In this document: piece by piece, positions 42,573 through 50,177 of the stretch
Numbering within the stretch: position 1 is the stretch's first letter
How the letters are laid out: the number at the start of each line of letters is the position of its first letter
Assembly: GCA_030149245.1 (NCBI GenBank)
Contig: JASBRX010000010.1
Location: forward strand, 98,730-162,729
Direction: 5' to 3'
Length of the DNA: 64,000 nt
Source of the DNA: Sphingomonas bacterium
Lineage (GTDB): Bacteria > Pseudomonadota > Alphaproteobacteria > Sphingomonadales > Sphingomonadaceae
Notes under the pieces: model-generated
Told to the model about the DNA's origin: nothing
Database searches by the model: none
The model's input: only the letters and a program-made list of their open reading frames with translations
Translations under genes and position numbers: made by a program

Positions 42573-43628
42573 TCAGGACGCCGCGAACTTGAGCAACTTG
42601 ATCGCTTCGGAATTGGTCACCGCCCCGCCGACCCGCTTGGTGGCGTAGAAGTGGACGAACGGCTTGTTGCTGTACGGATCGCGCAGGATCTGCGTCTCGC
42701 CACGCTCGGCGATCAGATATCCCGCCTTGAAGTTACCGAACGCGATCGACAGCGAATTGGCGGCGATATCGGGCATGTCCTCGGCCTCGACCACCGGATA
42801 GCCGAGCAAGGTCGCCGGCTGCCCCGCGCTCAGCGATGGCTGCCACAGCAACGCGCCGTCGCTCGTCTTGAACTTGCGGATGCGCGCTAGCGTCGCCGAA
42901 TTCATGCACCACACCGCCCCCTGCCTATAGGGCGGCCGCAGCGCCTGGACCAGGTCGATCAGCTTTTCCTCGGGATTGGCCGCAAACGCCCCCGCCGCAC
43001 CCGACACGATGTGCTGCAGCGTGCCGAACGCGCGGACGTCATCGCCGGTCGCCGCCGTGGCATAGGTCAGGAACCCCTTGGGCTTGTTGGTCCCGTTGCC
43101 GCTGACGAACGCCGCCCCCTCGGCCCGCGCAAATTCCCGCGCGATCTCGTCGGCCAGCCACGCTTCGACGTCGAACGCGACATCGTCGAGCATTGCCTGG
43201 CTCGCCGCCGGATTGGCAAACAGATCGCCCATCGGCGGCGCGATCTCGTTGAACACCGGCGTATCGGTCTCGTCGCGCGCCGCCGTCTCGCTCGCCCAGC
43301 CCGATTCGGTCCCGCCCGACGCGACCAGCTTGCGATACCCCGCACTGCCCACCGTCACGACATTGGCGATGGCGCGGATCGGCGAAATGCTCGCCAGCGT
43401 CGCATCGACCAGCGCGTCGATCTCCCGCGGCACGGCATAGCCGCCCTCCGCCCCGCTCGCGCCCGACAGTGCCTTCATTTCCAGCGCCCCGCTCCCGGAG
43501 CGCAGGAACCCCTCAAACGCCGCGCCGCCAACGCTGCGCGCCCCACTCAACATCGGCCGAGCCACCGGCACCCCAGCCGCTTCCACCGCTTCGAACGACT
43601 GTTCGAGGACATCTGCCTTCGTTTCCAT
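42573..43628 (-). CDS. GTA gp5-like HK97-fold major capsid protein
   Basis: A 351-residue HK97-family capsid protein. An N-terminal scaffold-like region of about 50 residues (METKADVLEQSFEAVEAAGV) should be removed by the adjacent protease. The fold follows: GGYAVPREIDALVDATLASI, SPIRAIANVVTVGS, the E-loop region, then GYPVVEAEDMPDI, SLSIAFGNFKAGYLIAERGE, and VHFYATKRVGGAV near the end. AGGAGAAG lies upstream of the ATG. A UUCG-type hairpin element precedes the gene. It is about 45 residues shorter than RcGTA gp5. Confidence 0.93.
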   Translation of the reverse strand: METKADVLEQSFEAVEAAGVPVARPMLSGARSVGGAAFEGFLRSGSGALEMKALSGASGAEGGYAVPREIDALVDATLASISPIRAIANVVTVGSAGYRKLVASGGTESGWASETAARDETDTPVFNEIAPPMGDLFANPAASQAMLDDVAFDVEAWLADEIAREFARAEGAAFVSGNGTNKPKGFLTYATAATGDDVRAFGTLQHIVSGAAGAFAANPEEKLIDLVQALRPPYRQGAVWCMNSATLARIRKFKTSDGALLWQPSLSAGQPATLLGYPVVEAEDMPDIAANSLSIAFGNFKAGYLIAERGETQILRDPYSNKPFVHFYATKRVGGAVTNSEAIKLLKFAAS

Positions 43629-43650
43629 AGTCTTCTCCTACGTGAAAAAT

Positions 43651-43703
43651 CCTCCCCGGAACGGGGAGGGGGACCGCGCCCGAAGGGCGTGGTGGAGGGG
43701 GCC
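43651..43703. repeat. Double-hairpin intergenic element before capsid
   Basis: Two small hairpins: CCTCCCCG-gaa-CGGGGAGG (43651-43669) and CGCCC-gaa-GGGCG (43677-43689), followed by GTGGTGGAGGGGG. Read in the capsid direction, the second is a GCCC-UUCG-GGC type stem, a very stable tetraloop. It lies 22 bases upstream of the capsid ATG. Similar CTCCCC/GGGGAG units are common in sphingomonad intergenic DNA. Confidence 0.7.
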
Positions 43704-43828
43704 CGCCGCACGCGAACCCCGTCGTCTCAGAAAATCAGCAAACAGCGCTTCTTACGCACCGCCACGCGGGCCCATCCGCGACCCTGCTTCGTTAGGACCG
43801 CGACACACCGTCACTCCGGGAATTCCAA

Positions 43829-44116
43829 ATGTCCAAACGATCGAACAAAAGCTGGATGAACGCCGGGTTCGACGCGTGGTCGCTCGGCTGGGAATCCGCC
43901 GCCGTGATGGGACTGCGCGCAGCAAAGATCGCGCAAGGCGGTCCCGAAGCCCAGCGCGAAGCTGCACGCATGGTCTCCGAAAAGCTGACTGCGGCCTACG
44001 AACTGCAACTCGCCATGATGACCGGCGCGCTCGGCACGACCCCCGCCACCACCACCCGCAAGGCGCTCGCCCATTACCGGCGCAAGGTTCGCGCGAACGC
44101 CCGCCGCCTGCGCTAA
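43829..44116 (+). CDS. Unknown small helical protein, inserted antisense in the GTA head module
   Basis: A 95-residue, mostly helical protein: MSKRSNKSWMNAGFDAWSLG with regularly spaced Trp/Phe, WESAAVMGLRAAKIAQGGPE, EAARMVSEKLTAAYELQLAM, and a basic end KVRANARRLR. The pattern (aromatic N-terminus, long amphipathic helix) resembles small phasin-like proteins, but I would not name it so. It lies on the plus strand between capsid and prohead protease, and its stop overlaps the protease stop region by four bases. It has no counterpart that I know in described GTAs. The basic tail could bind nucleic acid. Confidence 0.7.
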   Translation: MSKRSNKSWMNAGFDAWSLGWESAAVMGLRAAKIAQGGPEAQREAARMVSEKLTAAYELQLAMMTGALGTTPATTTRKALAHYRRKVRANARRLR

Positions 44117-44493
44117 CCGCCGACGCGCTCCACCGCATGCACCCGCGCATGCGGCTGCATCGGTCGCGCCACCAGGCTCACCTCGCACAGCTCGAGCTGC
44201 TCGATCTCGCGCCACCGCCCTTGCCGCGCCTTCACCGTGCGGTACCCAAAGCTCAGCCCATTGACCGCGCCCTTCGCCATGAGTGCCGCCAACTCGGGCG
44301 CGTCGACCCGCCCGGTCACCCGCAGCCCCCGCGCATCCTCACCGATCGCCTCGATCACCCCGACGGGTTCCCCGCGATGCTGCCACAGCAACGGCACCCG
44401 CCGCACGGCTCCGAACGCGCCCCGCCGGATGACATCGCCGCCCCGGTCAGGCGCATCGAACACGGCGGCATATCCCGCAAACCGCACGCTCAC
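44113..44493 (-). CDS. GTA gp4-like HK97 prohead protease
   Basis: A 126-residue prohead protease (U35/S78-like). The motifs are RFAGYAAVFDAPDRGGDVIR, AFGAVRRVPLLWQHRGEPVG (with the catalytic His in LWQH), the ALMAKGAVNGLSFGYRTV serine region, and LELCEVSLVARPMQPHARV. It cleaves the capsid scaffold during head maturation. The start is GTG at 44493, overlapping the DUF6127 stop; the longer frame is shadow. At 126 residues it is short but keeps all motifs. Confidence 0.9.
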   Translation of the reverse strand: MSVRFAGYAAVFDAPDRGGDVIRRGAFGAVRRVPLLWQHRGEPVGVIEAIGEDARGLRVTGRVDAPELAALMAKGAVNGLSFGYRTVKARQGRWREIEQLELCEVSLVARPMQPHARVHAVERVGG

Positions 44494-44807
44494 TTCCCCA
44501 CGCCCCAGAACCCCAGCTTCACCGCCAGCCCCACTACGACCAGCGCCAGCAGCATCCGCACCACCCACCCCGCGACCGCCTTGACCGCCGACCGCTTCGC
44601 GTCGCGCCATGCCTCCAGCAATTCGCGAAGCTCGCCCATATCCTTGCCCGCATCCGGGTCATCCAGCCCCAGCCGCCTCAGCGCCCGGCTCGCCCCCAGC
44701 TCGCCCGCCTCCTCCGCCACCGCGCGCAACGTCGCCAGGTCGGCGCCCTCTGCGGACCCTTGCGCGATCAGCTGCGCCAGCAGCTTGCCGTCAACCGGCG
44801 CGCTCAC
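44490..44807 (-). CDS. DUF6127 family protein
   Basis: A 105-residue protein: an N-terminal helix (VDGKLLAQLIAQGSAEGADL, ATLRAVAEEAGELGASRALR), the core motif LGLDDPDAGKDMGELRELLE, and one C-terminal membrane helix (WVVRMLLALVVVGLAVKLGF). This is the DUF6127 family, which is found between portal and protease in GTA clusters and has no known function. It is coupled on both sides: GTG 44807 overlaps the portal stop and its stop overlaps the protease GTG. The membrane anchor suggests a host-membrane role during head assembly. Confidence 0.85.
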   Translation of the reverse strand: MSAPVDGKLLAQLIAQGSAEGADLATLRAVAEEAGELGASRALRRLGLDDPDAGKDMGELRELLEAWRDAKRSAVKAVAGWVVRMLLALVVVGLAVKLGFWGVGK

Positions 44808-45916
44808 GCCACGATCCCCAGCATCGCGCGCTTCTCCGCATCCGACAGGAACTCCGCCCCGCTGACACTGCGCCACAGCCGCTCGCGGTCCTCCGCCATC
44901 GCCGGCACCTTGTCGACCGCAACCCACAGCCGCGCATCGGGAAACCACGGCGACAGCCCCTGCGCCAGCTCGGTCAGGATCTTGTCCGCCAGCGGCAGGA
45001 TCGTCATCCGCCACACCGCCTTGTTCGCCTCGCGATAGTTCGCATAACTGTTGTCGCCGGGCAGGCCGATCAGCATCGGCGGCACCCCGAACGCCAACGC
45101 GATCTCCCGCGCCGCCGCCGCCTTCAGCCCCACAAAGTCCATGTCCGCCGGCGACAGGCTCATCGCCTGCCATTTGAGCCCGCCCTCCAGCAGCATCGGC
45201 CGTCCGGCATTCGCCGCACCCGCGAAGCCCGCCTCCATCTCGCCCTTCAGCCGGTCGAACTGCGCCGGCGACAACGCACTCCCGTCCCCCGGCTCGTACA
45301 CCAACGCTCCCGAAGGCCGCGCCGCATTGTCGAGCAACGCCTTGTTCCACCGCGTCGCCGCATTGTGGATCGCGATCGCTCCACTCGCCGCGCCCAGGCA
45401 GCCCAGCCCGTAATGATCATCGACCGGGTTGAATGCCTTCAAATGCACGACCTGCGGCCGCCCCGCCGCATCCTCCGCCGCGATCACGCTGACGCTCCCG
45501 CCGACGCGATAGCGATAGCCGACTGGCCACCCCCCGGCATCAGTCTCGACGCTCACCCGCTCGGGCCGCAGCGCGAACAGCTCCGCCACACCGCCCGCGC
45601 CGTCGCCCAGCAGCTGCACATAGGCATTGCCATGCAGCAACAGATGCGCCGCCAGCGTCGCCCCCAATTCCTGCCCCTGGCTCCGCGCGGCCACCAGCTT
45701 CAGCAACCCCGCATCGCTCGCTTCCACCGGAGCCCCCGCCACCCCCTCGGCAACGATCTTCACCGCTCGCTGCGCCACCGGATTGGCGGCATAGCCCGCC
45801 CGCACCTGCGCCTCGTAACTCTGCGGCCACTCGCCCAGCACCGCGCCGGCGCCCTGCCCACGCGCCAACACCGGACGCGAACCCTCGCGCCCGGACTTCC
45901 GCCCGAACCATTTCAT
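44804..45916 (-). CDS. GTA gp3-like portal protein
   Basis: A 370-residue HK97-type portal protein, the ring through which DNA is packaged and released. Signatures are MKWFGRK at the start, YAANPVAQRAVKIVAEGVAG, the block LLHGNAYVQLLGDGAGGVAE, FNPVDDHYGLGCLGAASGAI, and the C-terminal AFGVPPMLIGLPGDNSYANY, REANKAVWRMTILPLADKIL. The length matches RcGTA gp3 (about 390). A large perfect palindrome lies 34 bases upstream of the ATG. It starts a coupled run of three genes (portal, DUF6127, protease). Confidence 0.93.
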   Translation of the reverse strand: MKWFGRKSGREGSRPVLARGQGAGAVLGEWPQSYEAQVRAGYAANPVAQRAVKIVAEGVAGAPVEASDAGLLKLVAARSQGQELGATLAAHLLLHGNAYVQLLGDGAGGVAELFALRPERVSVETDAGGWPVGYRYRVGGSVSVIAAEDAAGRPQVVHLKAFNPVDDHYGLGCLGAASGAIAIHNAATRWNKALLDNAARPSGALVYEPGDGSALSPAQFDRLKGEMEAGFAGAANAGRPMLLEGGLKWQAMSLSPADMDFVGLKAAAAREIALAFGVPPMLIGLPGDNSYANYREANKAVWRMTILPLADKILTELAQGLSPWFPDARLWVAVDKVPAMAEDRERLWRSVSGAEFLSDAEKRAMLGIVA

Positions 45917-45950
45917 GCGTTTTCTCCTTTGATCGCCTCACGGCGATGGG

Positions 45951-46034
45951 GCGGCACCAGCCCGCTCCCCCACCCGGCCACCCAACGACAGTGTATTCTA
46001 TGGGTGGCCGGGTGGGGGAGCGGGCCGGTGCCGC
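45951..46034. repeat. Large perfect palindrome before the portal gene
   Basis: Arms of 34 bases (45951-45984 and 46001-46034) pair with one mismatch around a 16-base loop. The inner arm CACCCGGCCACCCA is the same sequence as in the interrupted palindrome at 39165-39280, so the two are copies of one element. As RNA it would form a very long hairpin in the portal gene leader. No T-run follows. Confidence 0.88.
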
Positions 46035-46059
46035 ATGCGCGTCAGCGCATCAAAAAAAC

Positions 46060-46731
46060 TCAGCGCTTCCTACCGAACCAGATCACGTGCCGCGGCCCCT
46101 TGCCATTCTGCCTGGCCCGCACCTGAACCTCTTCCACCGCAAACCCCGCATCGCGCATCCGCCGCGTAAAGGCCGGGTCCGGCCCCGCCGACCACACCGC
46201 CAGCACCCCTCCGGGCGCCAGCGCCGCCCGCGCCTTCTCCAGCCCGCGCATCGTGTACAACCCGTTATTCGCGTCGCGCGTCAGCCCGTCCGGCCCATTG
46301 TCGACATCCAGCAGGATCGCCTCCCAGCTGCCCCGGCTGCGCGCAATCTCCGCGCCGACATCGCCCATCACCAGCTGCGTGCGCGGATCATCCAGGCACC
46401 CGTCGGCCAGTTCCGCCATCGGCCCGCGCGCCCATTCGATAATCCCCGGTACCAGCTCGACCACGCACGCCCACCCCTTCGGCCCCAGCCGCCTGAGCGC
46501 CGCGCGCAGCGTAAACCCCATGCCATATCCGCCGATCAGCAGCCGCGCATTCGCCGGATCGCTCAACCGGTCCAGCGTCATCTCCGCAAGCGCCTCTTCC
46601 GATCCGCTCATCCGGCTCGACATCAGCTCGTTGCGCTCGAGCATGATGATGAAGTCACGGCCATGCCGCACCAGCCGCAACGGCTCCCCGCCCGGCACCT
46701 CGGCCACACCGATCACTTCGCGCGGAGTCAT
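46060..46731 (-). CDS. Spermidine-synthase-like methyltransferase-fold protein
   Basis: A 223-residue protein of the spermidine synthase fold: HGRDFIIMLERNELMSSRMS, then the nucleotide-binding block ARLLIGGYGMGFTLRAALRR, ACVVELVPGIIEWARGPMAE with the acidic ligand residue, VMGDVGAEI, AILLDVDNGPDGLTR and GGVLAVWSAGPDPAFTRRM. True spermidine synthases need a substrate-binding N-terminal domain that is reduced here, so the substrate is unknown. It sits between NRDE and portal in the GTA orientation. The ATG at 46731 has no good ribosome site; upstream is a branched palindrome. Confidence 0.83.
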   Translation of the reverse strand: MTPREVIGVAEVPGGEPLRLVRHGRDFIIMLERNELMSSRMSGSEEALAEMTLDRLSDPANARLLIGGYGMGFTLRAALRRLGPKGWACVVELVPGIIEWARGPMAELADGCLDDPRTQLVMGDVGAEIARSRGSWEAILLDVDNGPDGLTRDANNGLYTMRGLEKARAALAPGGVLAVWSAGPDPAFTRRMRDAGFAVEEVQVRARQNGKGPRHVIWFGRKR

Positions 46732-46762
46732 AAAATCACTTGCCCCAAATCCGTTTGTGCTG

Positions 46763-46826
46763 ATGAACAGGTCGCCAAAGCTCCCAGCTTTGGCTGGAAC
46801 GTCCGGGGGACGTTTCACCTGTTCAT
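46763..46826. repeat. Branched (three-way) palindrome
   Basis: An outer 10-bp stem (ATGAACAGGT 46763-46772 / ACCTGTTCAT 46817-46826) encloses two hairpins: GCCAAAGCT-ccc-AGCTTTGGC (46774-46794) and AACGTCC-ggg-GGACGTT (46798-46814). All three stems are perfect, giving a cloverleaf-like shape of 64 bases. It lies 31 bases upstream of the spermidine-synthase-like gene. It is not a tRNA. Confidence 0.8.
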
Positions 46827-46849
46827 TGTCGAAGCACCGAGGCTCCCGC

Positions 46850-47590
46850 TCAACTCCACGTAAAACTCAAAACACTCTCGCCCTCGAGCAAACCAGTCGA
46901 ACTGAACCGCCGCTCCGCAATCCGCCCGCGCCCCAGATGATCCACCGTCACCACGGTACTGCACCGCGTCCCATAGACCGGGTTGCGGATGAACACCGGC
47001 GAATCCACCGGCTCATACGGGTCAGGCTCATAGCGCTCCGCCGCCCCCGCCGGCCGCTCGTCGGCAAGCACCGCGAACAGTGGCTCCAGCGCCGAACTCC
47101 CCGCCTCCAGCCAGGCGCGCAGCCCCATCTGCACCCGGATCGTCTTGGGCCACAGCGTATCGAACAACCCGTTCGACAGCCCATGCATCCCCGGGCTGAG
47201 CGGCCGCCGCACCGGATCGGGCCGGTTCGACAGATACAGCGGCCCATCACGATCCACCGCGATCAGGTTGAACGGGTTATAGGCGTTCAGATCCTCCGGC
47301 TCATGCCCGGCGAGCATATCGGTCACCAGCGCCCCGCGCGACAGCTTGGCGGGATCGGCAACCTCACCCCGCACATTGGTAACGGCAGCCAGCCTTCCAG
47401 CCTCGTTCACCGCCAGCCAGGTCCCCCCAGCCTCCAGATCGCGTCCGCCGATAACCGGAGTGTTGGCAGGCTTGGGCGCCATCCACCGCGCCAACGGCGC
47501 CGTCGCCCGCGCATGCCGCTCGTCACGGTTCCCCGCAGCGACCAACACCCAATTGGGGTGCATCCCCCACGCCAACGCCAGCACGCACAT
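46850..47590 (-). CDS. NRDE-family protein (TANGO2-like)
   Basis: A 246-residue protein with the NRDE family start MCVLALAWGMHPNWVLVAAG followed by NRDERHARATAPL, which includes the Cys2 expected to become the N-terminal nucleophile. GGRDLEAGGTWLAVNEAGRL, AVTNVR, and the C-terminal GTRCSTVVTVD strand also fit. The family (TANGO2, YcfL-type) has been connected to haem or lipid handling in eukaryotes; bacterial function is unknown. It lies in the GTA interval in the same direction, but is not a known GTA gene. Its start is well defined by Met-Cys. Confidence 0.9.
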   Translation of the reverse strand: MCVLALAWGMHPNWVLVAAGNRDERHARATAPLARWMAPKPANTPVIGGRDLEAGGTWLAVNEAGRLAAVTNVRGEVADPAKLSRGALVTDMLAGHEPEDLNAYNPFNLIAVDRDGPLYLSNRPDPVRRPLSPGMHGLSNGLFDTLWPKTIRVQMGLRAWLEAGSSALEPLFAVLADERPAGAAERYEPDPYEPVDSPVFIRNPVYGTRCSTVVTVDHLGRGRIAERRFSSTGLLEGESVLSFTWS

Positions 47591-47675
47591 GCGCGGAGGC
47601 TTAGCGGGGGGCGGGGGCCGGGGCTAGGGGTGTCGGGTCGTGAGGACAGCCTTGGCCGTTGCCCTTTACCTTTAA

Positions 47676-47721
47676 TTGGTTCAATTCAGATTTTATCCCG
47701 TTTTTGGTTTAATGTGGATTT
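47676..47721 (+). promoter_or_regulatory. Repeated AT-rich motif before the satD-like gene
   Basis: Two similar 18-base motifs 28 bases apart (TTGGTTCAATTCAGATTT at 47676 and TTGGTTTAATGTGGATTT at 47704; 14 of 18 identical), followed by TTGAACCCGAATT, which is nearly the inverse of AATTGGTTCAA. They end 18 bases before the start codon in a markedly AT-rich stretch. They could be operator copies for the SatD protein, which has a helix-turn-helix-like C-terminus. Confidence 0.5.
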
Positions 47722-47739
47722 GAACCCGAATTAGGTTAC

Positions 47740-48417
47740 ATGCACGTTGTGACCCAAGCTTCTACCTATGCAGTCCTGATGGGCGATCTGGTGAAGAGCG
47801 AGCGCAGCGAAGCTCCATCCGATCTTCATGTCCGTTTCAATCAGGCCATTGAGCGCCAAAATCACGCCCGTCGCAAGCTTCTCGCCTCACCTCTTACCAT
47901 CACTCTCGGAGATGAGTTTCAAAGCCTCGTCACTTCCTTCACGGTCGCTGCGGCGATTGCGCGCGACATTCGGCTGGAATTGCTAAACGCAGGCATCGAC
48001 TGTCGGTTCGCGCTCGGGGCGGCGCGCTTGACCACACCGCTCAACACTCAACGCGCTTGGAACATGATGGGACCCGGCCTTTCGGCAACGCGTGAGCGGT
48101 TGAACGAGAAGAAGTCGAACAGCCTGTATCGCTTCGTCGTTCCCGAAGACCCGGTTCTGGAAACATTGCTGGAGGCCAGCGGTGCAATGTTGACGTCGAT
48201 CGAACGAAAATGGTCGGATGTGCAGCGCCGGGACATCACCGCCCTCCTCGAAGGCGAGGACGTCAACGCGATTGCGAAGCGGCGCAACGTTTCAGTCCAT
48301 AATATCTACAAGGTCCGCGCGTCGGGTGACTATGATCTATACGTCATCCAATGGCATGCGGTTCATGAAGCCCTGGCTGCTCTTGACCGGAAATTTGAGA
48401 TGAAAGGGGCGGGCTAG
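47740..48417 (+). CDS. SatD family protein
   Basis: A 225-residue protein of the SatD family: YAVLMGDLVKSERSEAPSDL at the start, then LTITLGDEFQSLVTSF, the GIDCRFALGAARLTTPLN block, and NMMGPGLSATRERLNEKKSN. The C-terminal third has a helix-turn-helix-like segment (ITALLEGEDVNAIAKRRNVS, VHNIYKVRASGDYD). SatD is named from the Streptococcus acid-tolerance operon; its biochemistry is unknown. The gene is on the plus strand, against the GTA genes around it, and its GC content looks clearly lower (about 55% in the lines I counted). Its TAG overlaps the next gene's GTG. Confidence 0.85.
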   Translation: MHVVTQASTYAVLMGDLVKSERSEAPSDLHVRFNQAIERQNHARRKLLASPLTITLGDEFQSLVTSFTVAAAIARDIRLELLNAGIDCRFALGAARLTTPLNTQRAWNMMGPGLSATRERLNEKKSNSLYRFVVPEDPVLETLLEASGAMLTSIERKWSDVQRRDITALLEGEDVNAIAKRRNVSVHNIYKVRASGDYDLYVIQWHAVHEALAALDRKFEMKGAG

Positions 48418-48836
48418 TGCTTCATGCAATCCTCTACACGTCGATAGCCCTCTTCTTGCTGACATGGGTCGGCAACGTTCTCTGTCGTGCGATCTTCAAT
48501 CTGACCGGCTTGAAAGACGCAACCGCCGACGAAGAACAGCCCAGCCATGTTGCCGGTCGCGTCATAGGCACGCTGGAGCGAATGATTTTGACCATTGGTA
48601 TTCTTATGAACAGCTGGGAGATATTGGCAGCGGTCATCGCACTAAAGACCGTCGCACGATTTCAGAAATTGGATAAGCGGGAGTTCGCGGAGTATTTTCT
48701 GGTCGGCTCGCTCTTCAGCGTGTTCTGGTCAATCATCATATCCGGCGCGTGGCTTGCCTACGACAACCAGCTTGGCATCGACCTGCGCCAGAAAATGGTA
48801 GCGCTGATCGGCGTCGAGGAAAAGTCGAACGACTGA
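48417..48836 (+). CDS. Small membrane protein coupled to the SatD-like gene
   Basis: A 139-residue protein with an N-terminal membrane helix (MLHAILYTSIALFLLTWVGN), a polar loop with HVAGRVIGTLERM, then two or three further helices (ILTIGILMNSWEILAAVIAL, YFLVGSLFSVFWSIIISGAW) and a charged tail. SatD-like genes are often followed by a small membrane protein, so the pair is probably one functional module. The start GTG shares a base with the SatD stop. I cannot name a family. Its stop lies 18 bases before the convergent terminase stop. Confidence 0.8.
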   Translation: MLHAILYTSIALFLLTWVGNVLCRAIFNLTGLKDATADEEQPSHVAGRVIGTLERMILTIGILMNSWEILAAVIALKTVARFQKLDKREFAEYFLVGSLFSVFWSIIISGAWLAYDNQLGIDLRQKMVALIGVEEKSND

Positions 48837-48854
48837 ACGCCAATGGGTACGGGC

Positions 48855-50177
48855 TCACCCCGTCCCCCGCACCCCCACCTCGCCCTTCCACCCAAACACC
48901 AGCTCCCACGCCGCCCACACCAGCGCGTCCGCCCGATCCGGCGAGCGTCCCGGCCCGGCATAGTCGCCCCCGCGCACCAGCCCGCACAATTCATCCTCCA
49001 GCGCCGCGAACGGCTCGGCATGCCGCACCTGTCGCCGCTCGTACAACGCCGCCACCGGCTCGGCCCGCGCCGCCTTGCCCCGGCTCGCATGGACCAGCCG
49101 CACCGGCATCGCCACCGCTGCCGCGCGCAGCACGCTTTCGACCATGTCGCCGCCCTGGTTCTTTTCCGCCACCACCCGGTCCGCGCCGTGCCGCCGCGCA
49201 CACGCCGCCACCGCCTGTGCCCAGCCTTCGGGCGAAAGGCCCGCGACGCTCGCATCCTCCAGCACCGCAAGCCGCCCCAGGCCGTCCAAAGCCACCGCGA
49301 CGATCCCGCACGCATCGCCCTCCGCGCTCGCCGGCGGATCGACCCCGACCACCACGCGCACCGGTTCATCGACCACAACCGCCCGCGCCGCCTCGATCAT
49401 CGCCCGCGTCCACAGCGCGCCTGGCACATCGCTCAGCAATTCGCCGTCCAGCTCCTGCCGCCCCAGCCGCGTGCCGCCATATTCGGCCTCCATCGCCTCC
49501 ACGAAGCTTGCGGGCAGGTGCGGATTGTCCCGCGTCCGCCCGCGCGTCTCGACGCAGCTCGGCAGTGCCATCACCCGCCGCATCAGCCGCGTCGGTCGCG
49601 GCGTCGTCGTCACGAGCACGCGCGGCCGCTCGCCCAGCCGCAATCCCATCGTCAGGTTATCCCACGCCGCATCGCCCCGGCGTCCCCATTTGCCCAGCTC
49701 GTCGGCCCAGGCGGCATGATGCTCCGGCCCGCGCAGCCCCTCGGGCGATTCGGCCGAATAGGCAAATCCGATCGCGCCCGACGGCCAGTGCAGCTCGCGC
49801 GCGCTCGCTTTCCACACCGGTTGCCGGTCGGAGCGCGCCGTGGCGATCAGCCCCGACTGCCCCTCGATCATCACGCGCCGCACCTCGTCCAGGCTCGCCC
49901 CGACCAGCGCAAAGCGCCCCTCGGGCTCGTCCACCGCCAGCTGGTTGACCCATTCGCTCCCCGCGCGCGTCTTGCCGAGCCCGCGCCCGGCACGGATCAG
50001 CCACACGCGCCAGTCGCCCGGCGGCACCAGCTGTCCGCCATGCGCCCACAGCTTCCACCGCGCGAGGAACTCGCGCCGCATCGGCTTCGTCATCCCGCGT
50101 ATCGCATGGCCGCGCTCTTCATCGGGCAAGGCGATCAGCCGGTCGATGAACGCGCCGATCTCCGCATCACGCGTCAT
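48855..50177 (-). CDS. GTA gp2-like large terminase subunit
   Basis: A 440-residue DNA-packaging motor. The ATPase has Walker A RAGRGLGKTRAGSEW, and AWADELGKWG is in the Walker B position. The coupling motif TTTPRPTRLM follows. The nuclease half includes VVVGVDPPASAEGDACGIVA with the first metal Asp, VVAEKNQGGDMV, and SPDRADALVWAAWELV near the end. GTA terminases package host DNA without a fixed site. The ATG at 50177 overlaps the gp1-like gene by 11 bases. The length matches RcGTA gp2. Confidence 0.93.
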   Translation of the reverse strand: MTRDAEIGAFIDRLIALPDEERGHAIRGMTKPMRREFLARWKLWAHGGQLVPPGDWRVWLIRAGRGLGKTRAGSEWVNQLAVDEPEGRFALVGASLDEVRRVMIEGQSGLIATARSDRQPVWKASARELHWPSGAIGFAYSAESPEGLRGPEHHAAWADELGKWGRRGDAAWDNLTMGLRLGERPRVLVTTTPRPTRLMRRVMALPSCVETRGRTRDNPHLPASFVEAMEAEYGGTRLGRQELDGELLSDVPGALWTRAMIEAARAVVVDEPVRVVVGVDPPASAEGDACGIVAVALDGLGRLAVLEDASVAGLSPEGWAQAVAACARRHGADRVVAEKNQGGDMVESVLRAAAVAMPVRLVHASRGKAARAEPVAALYERRQVRHAEPFAALEDELCGLVRGGDYAGPGRSPDRADALVWAAWELVFGWKGEVGVRGTG

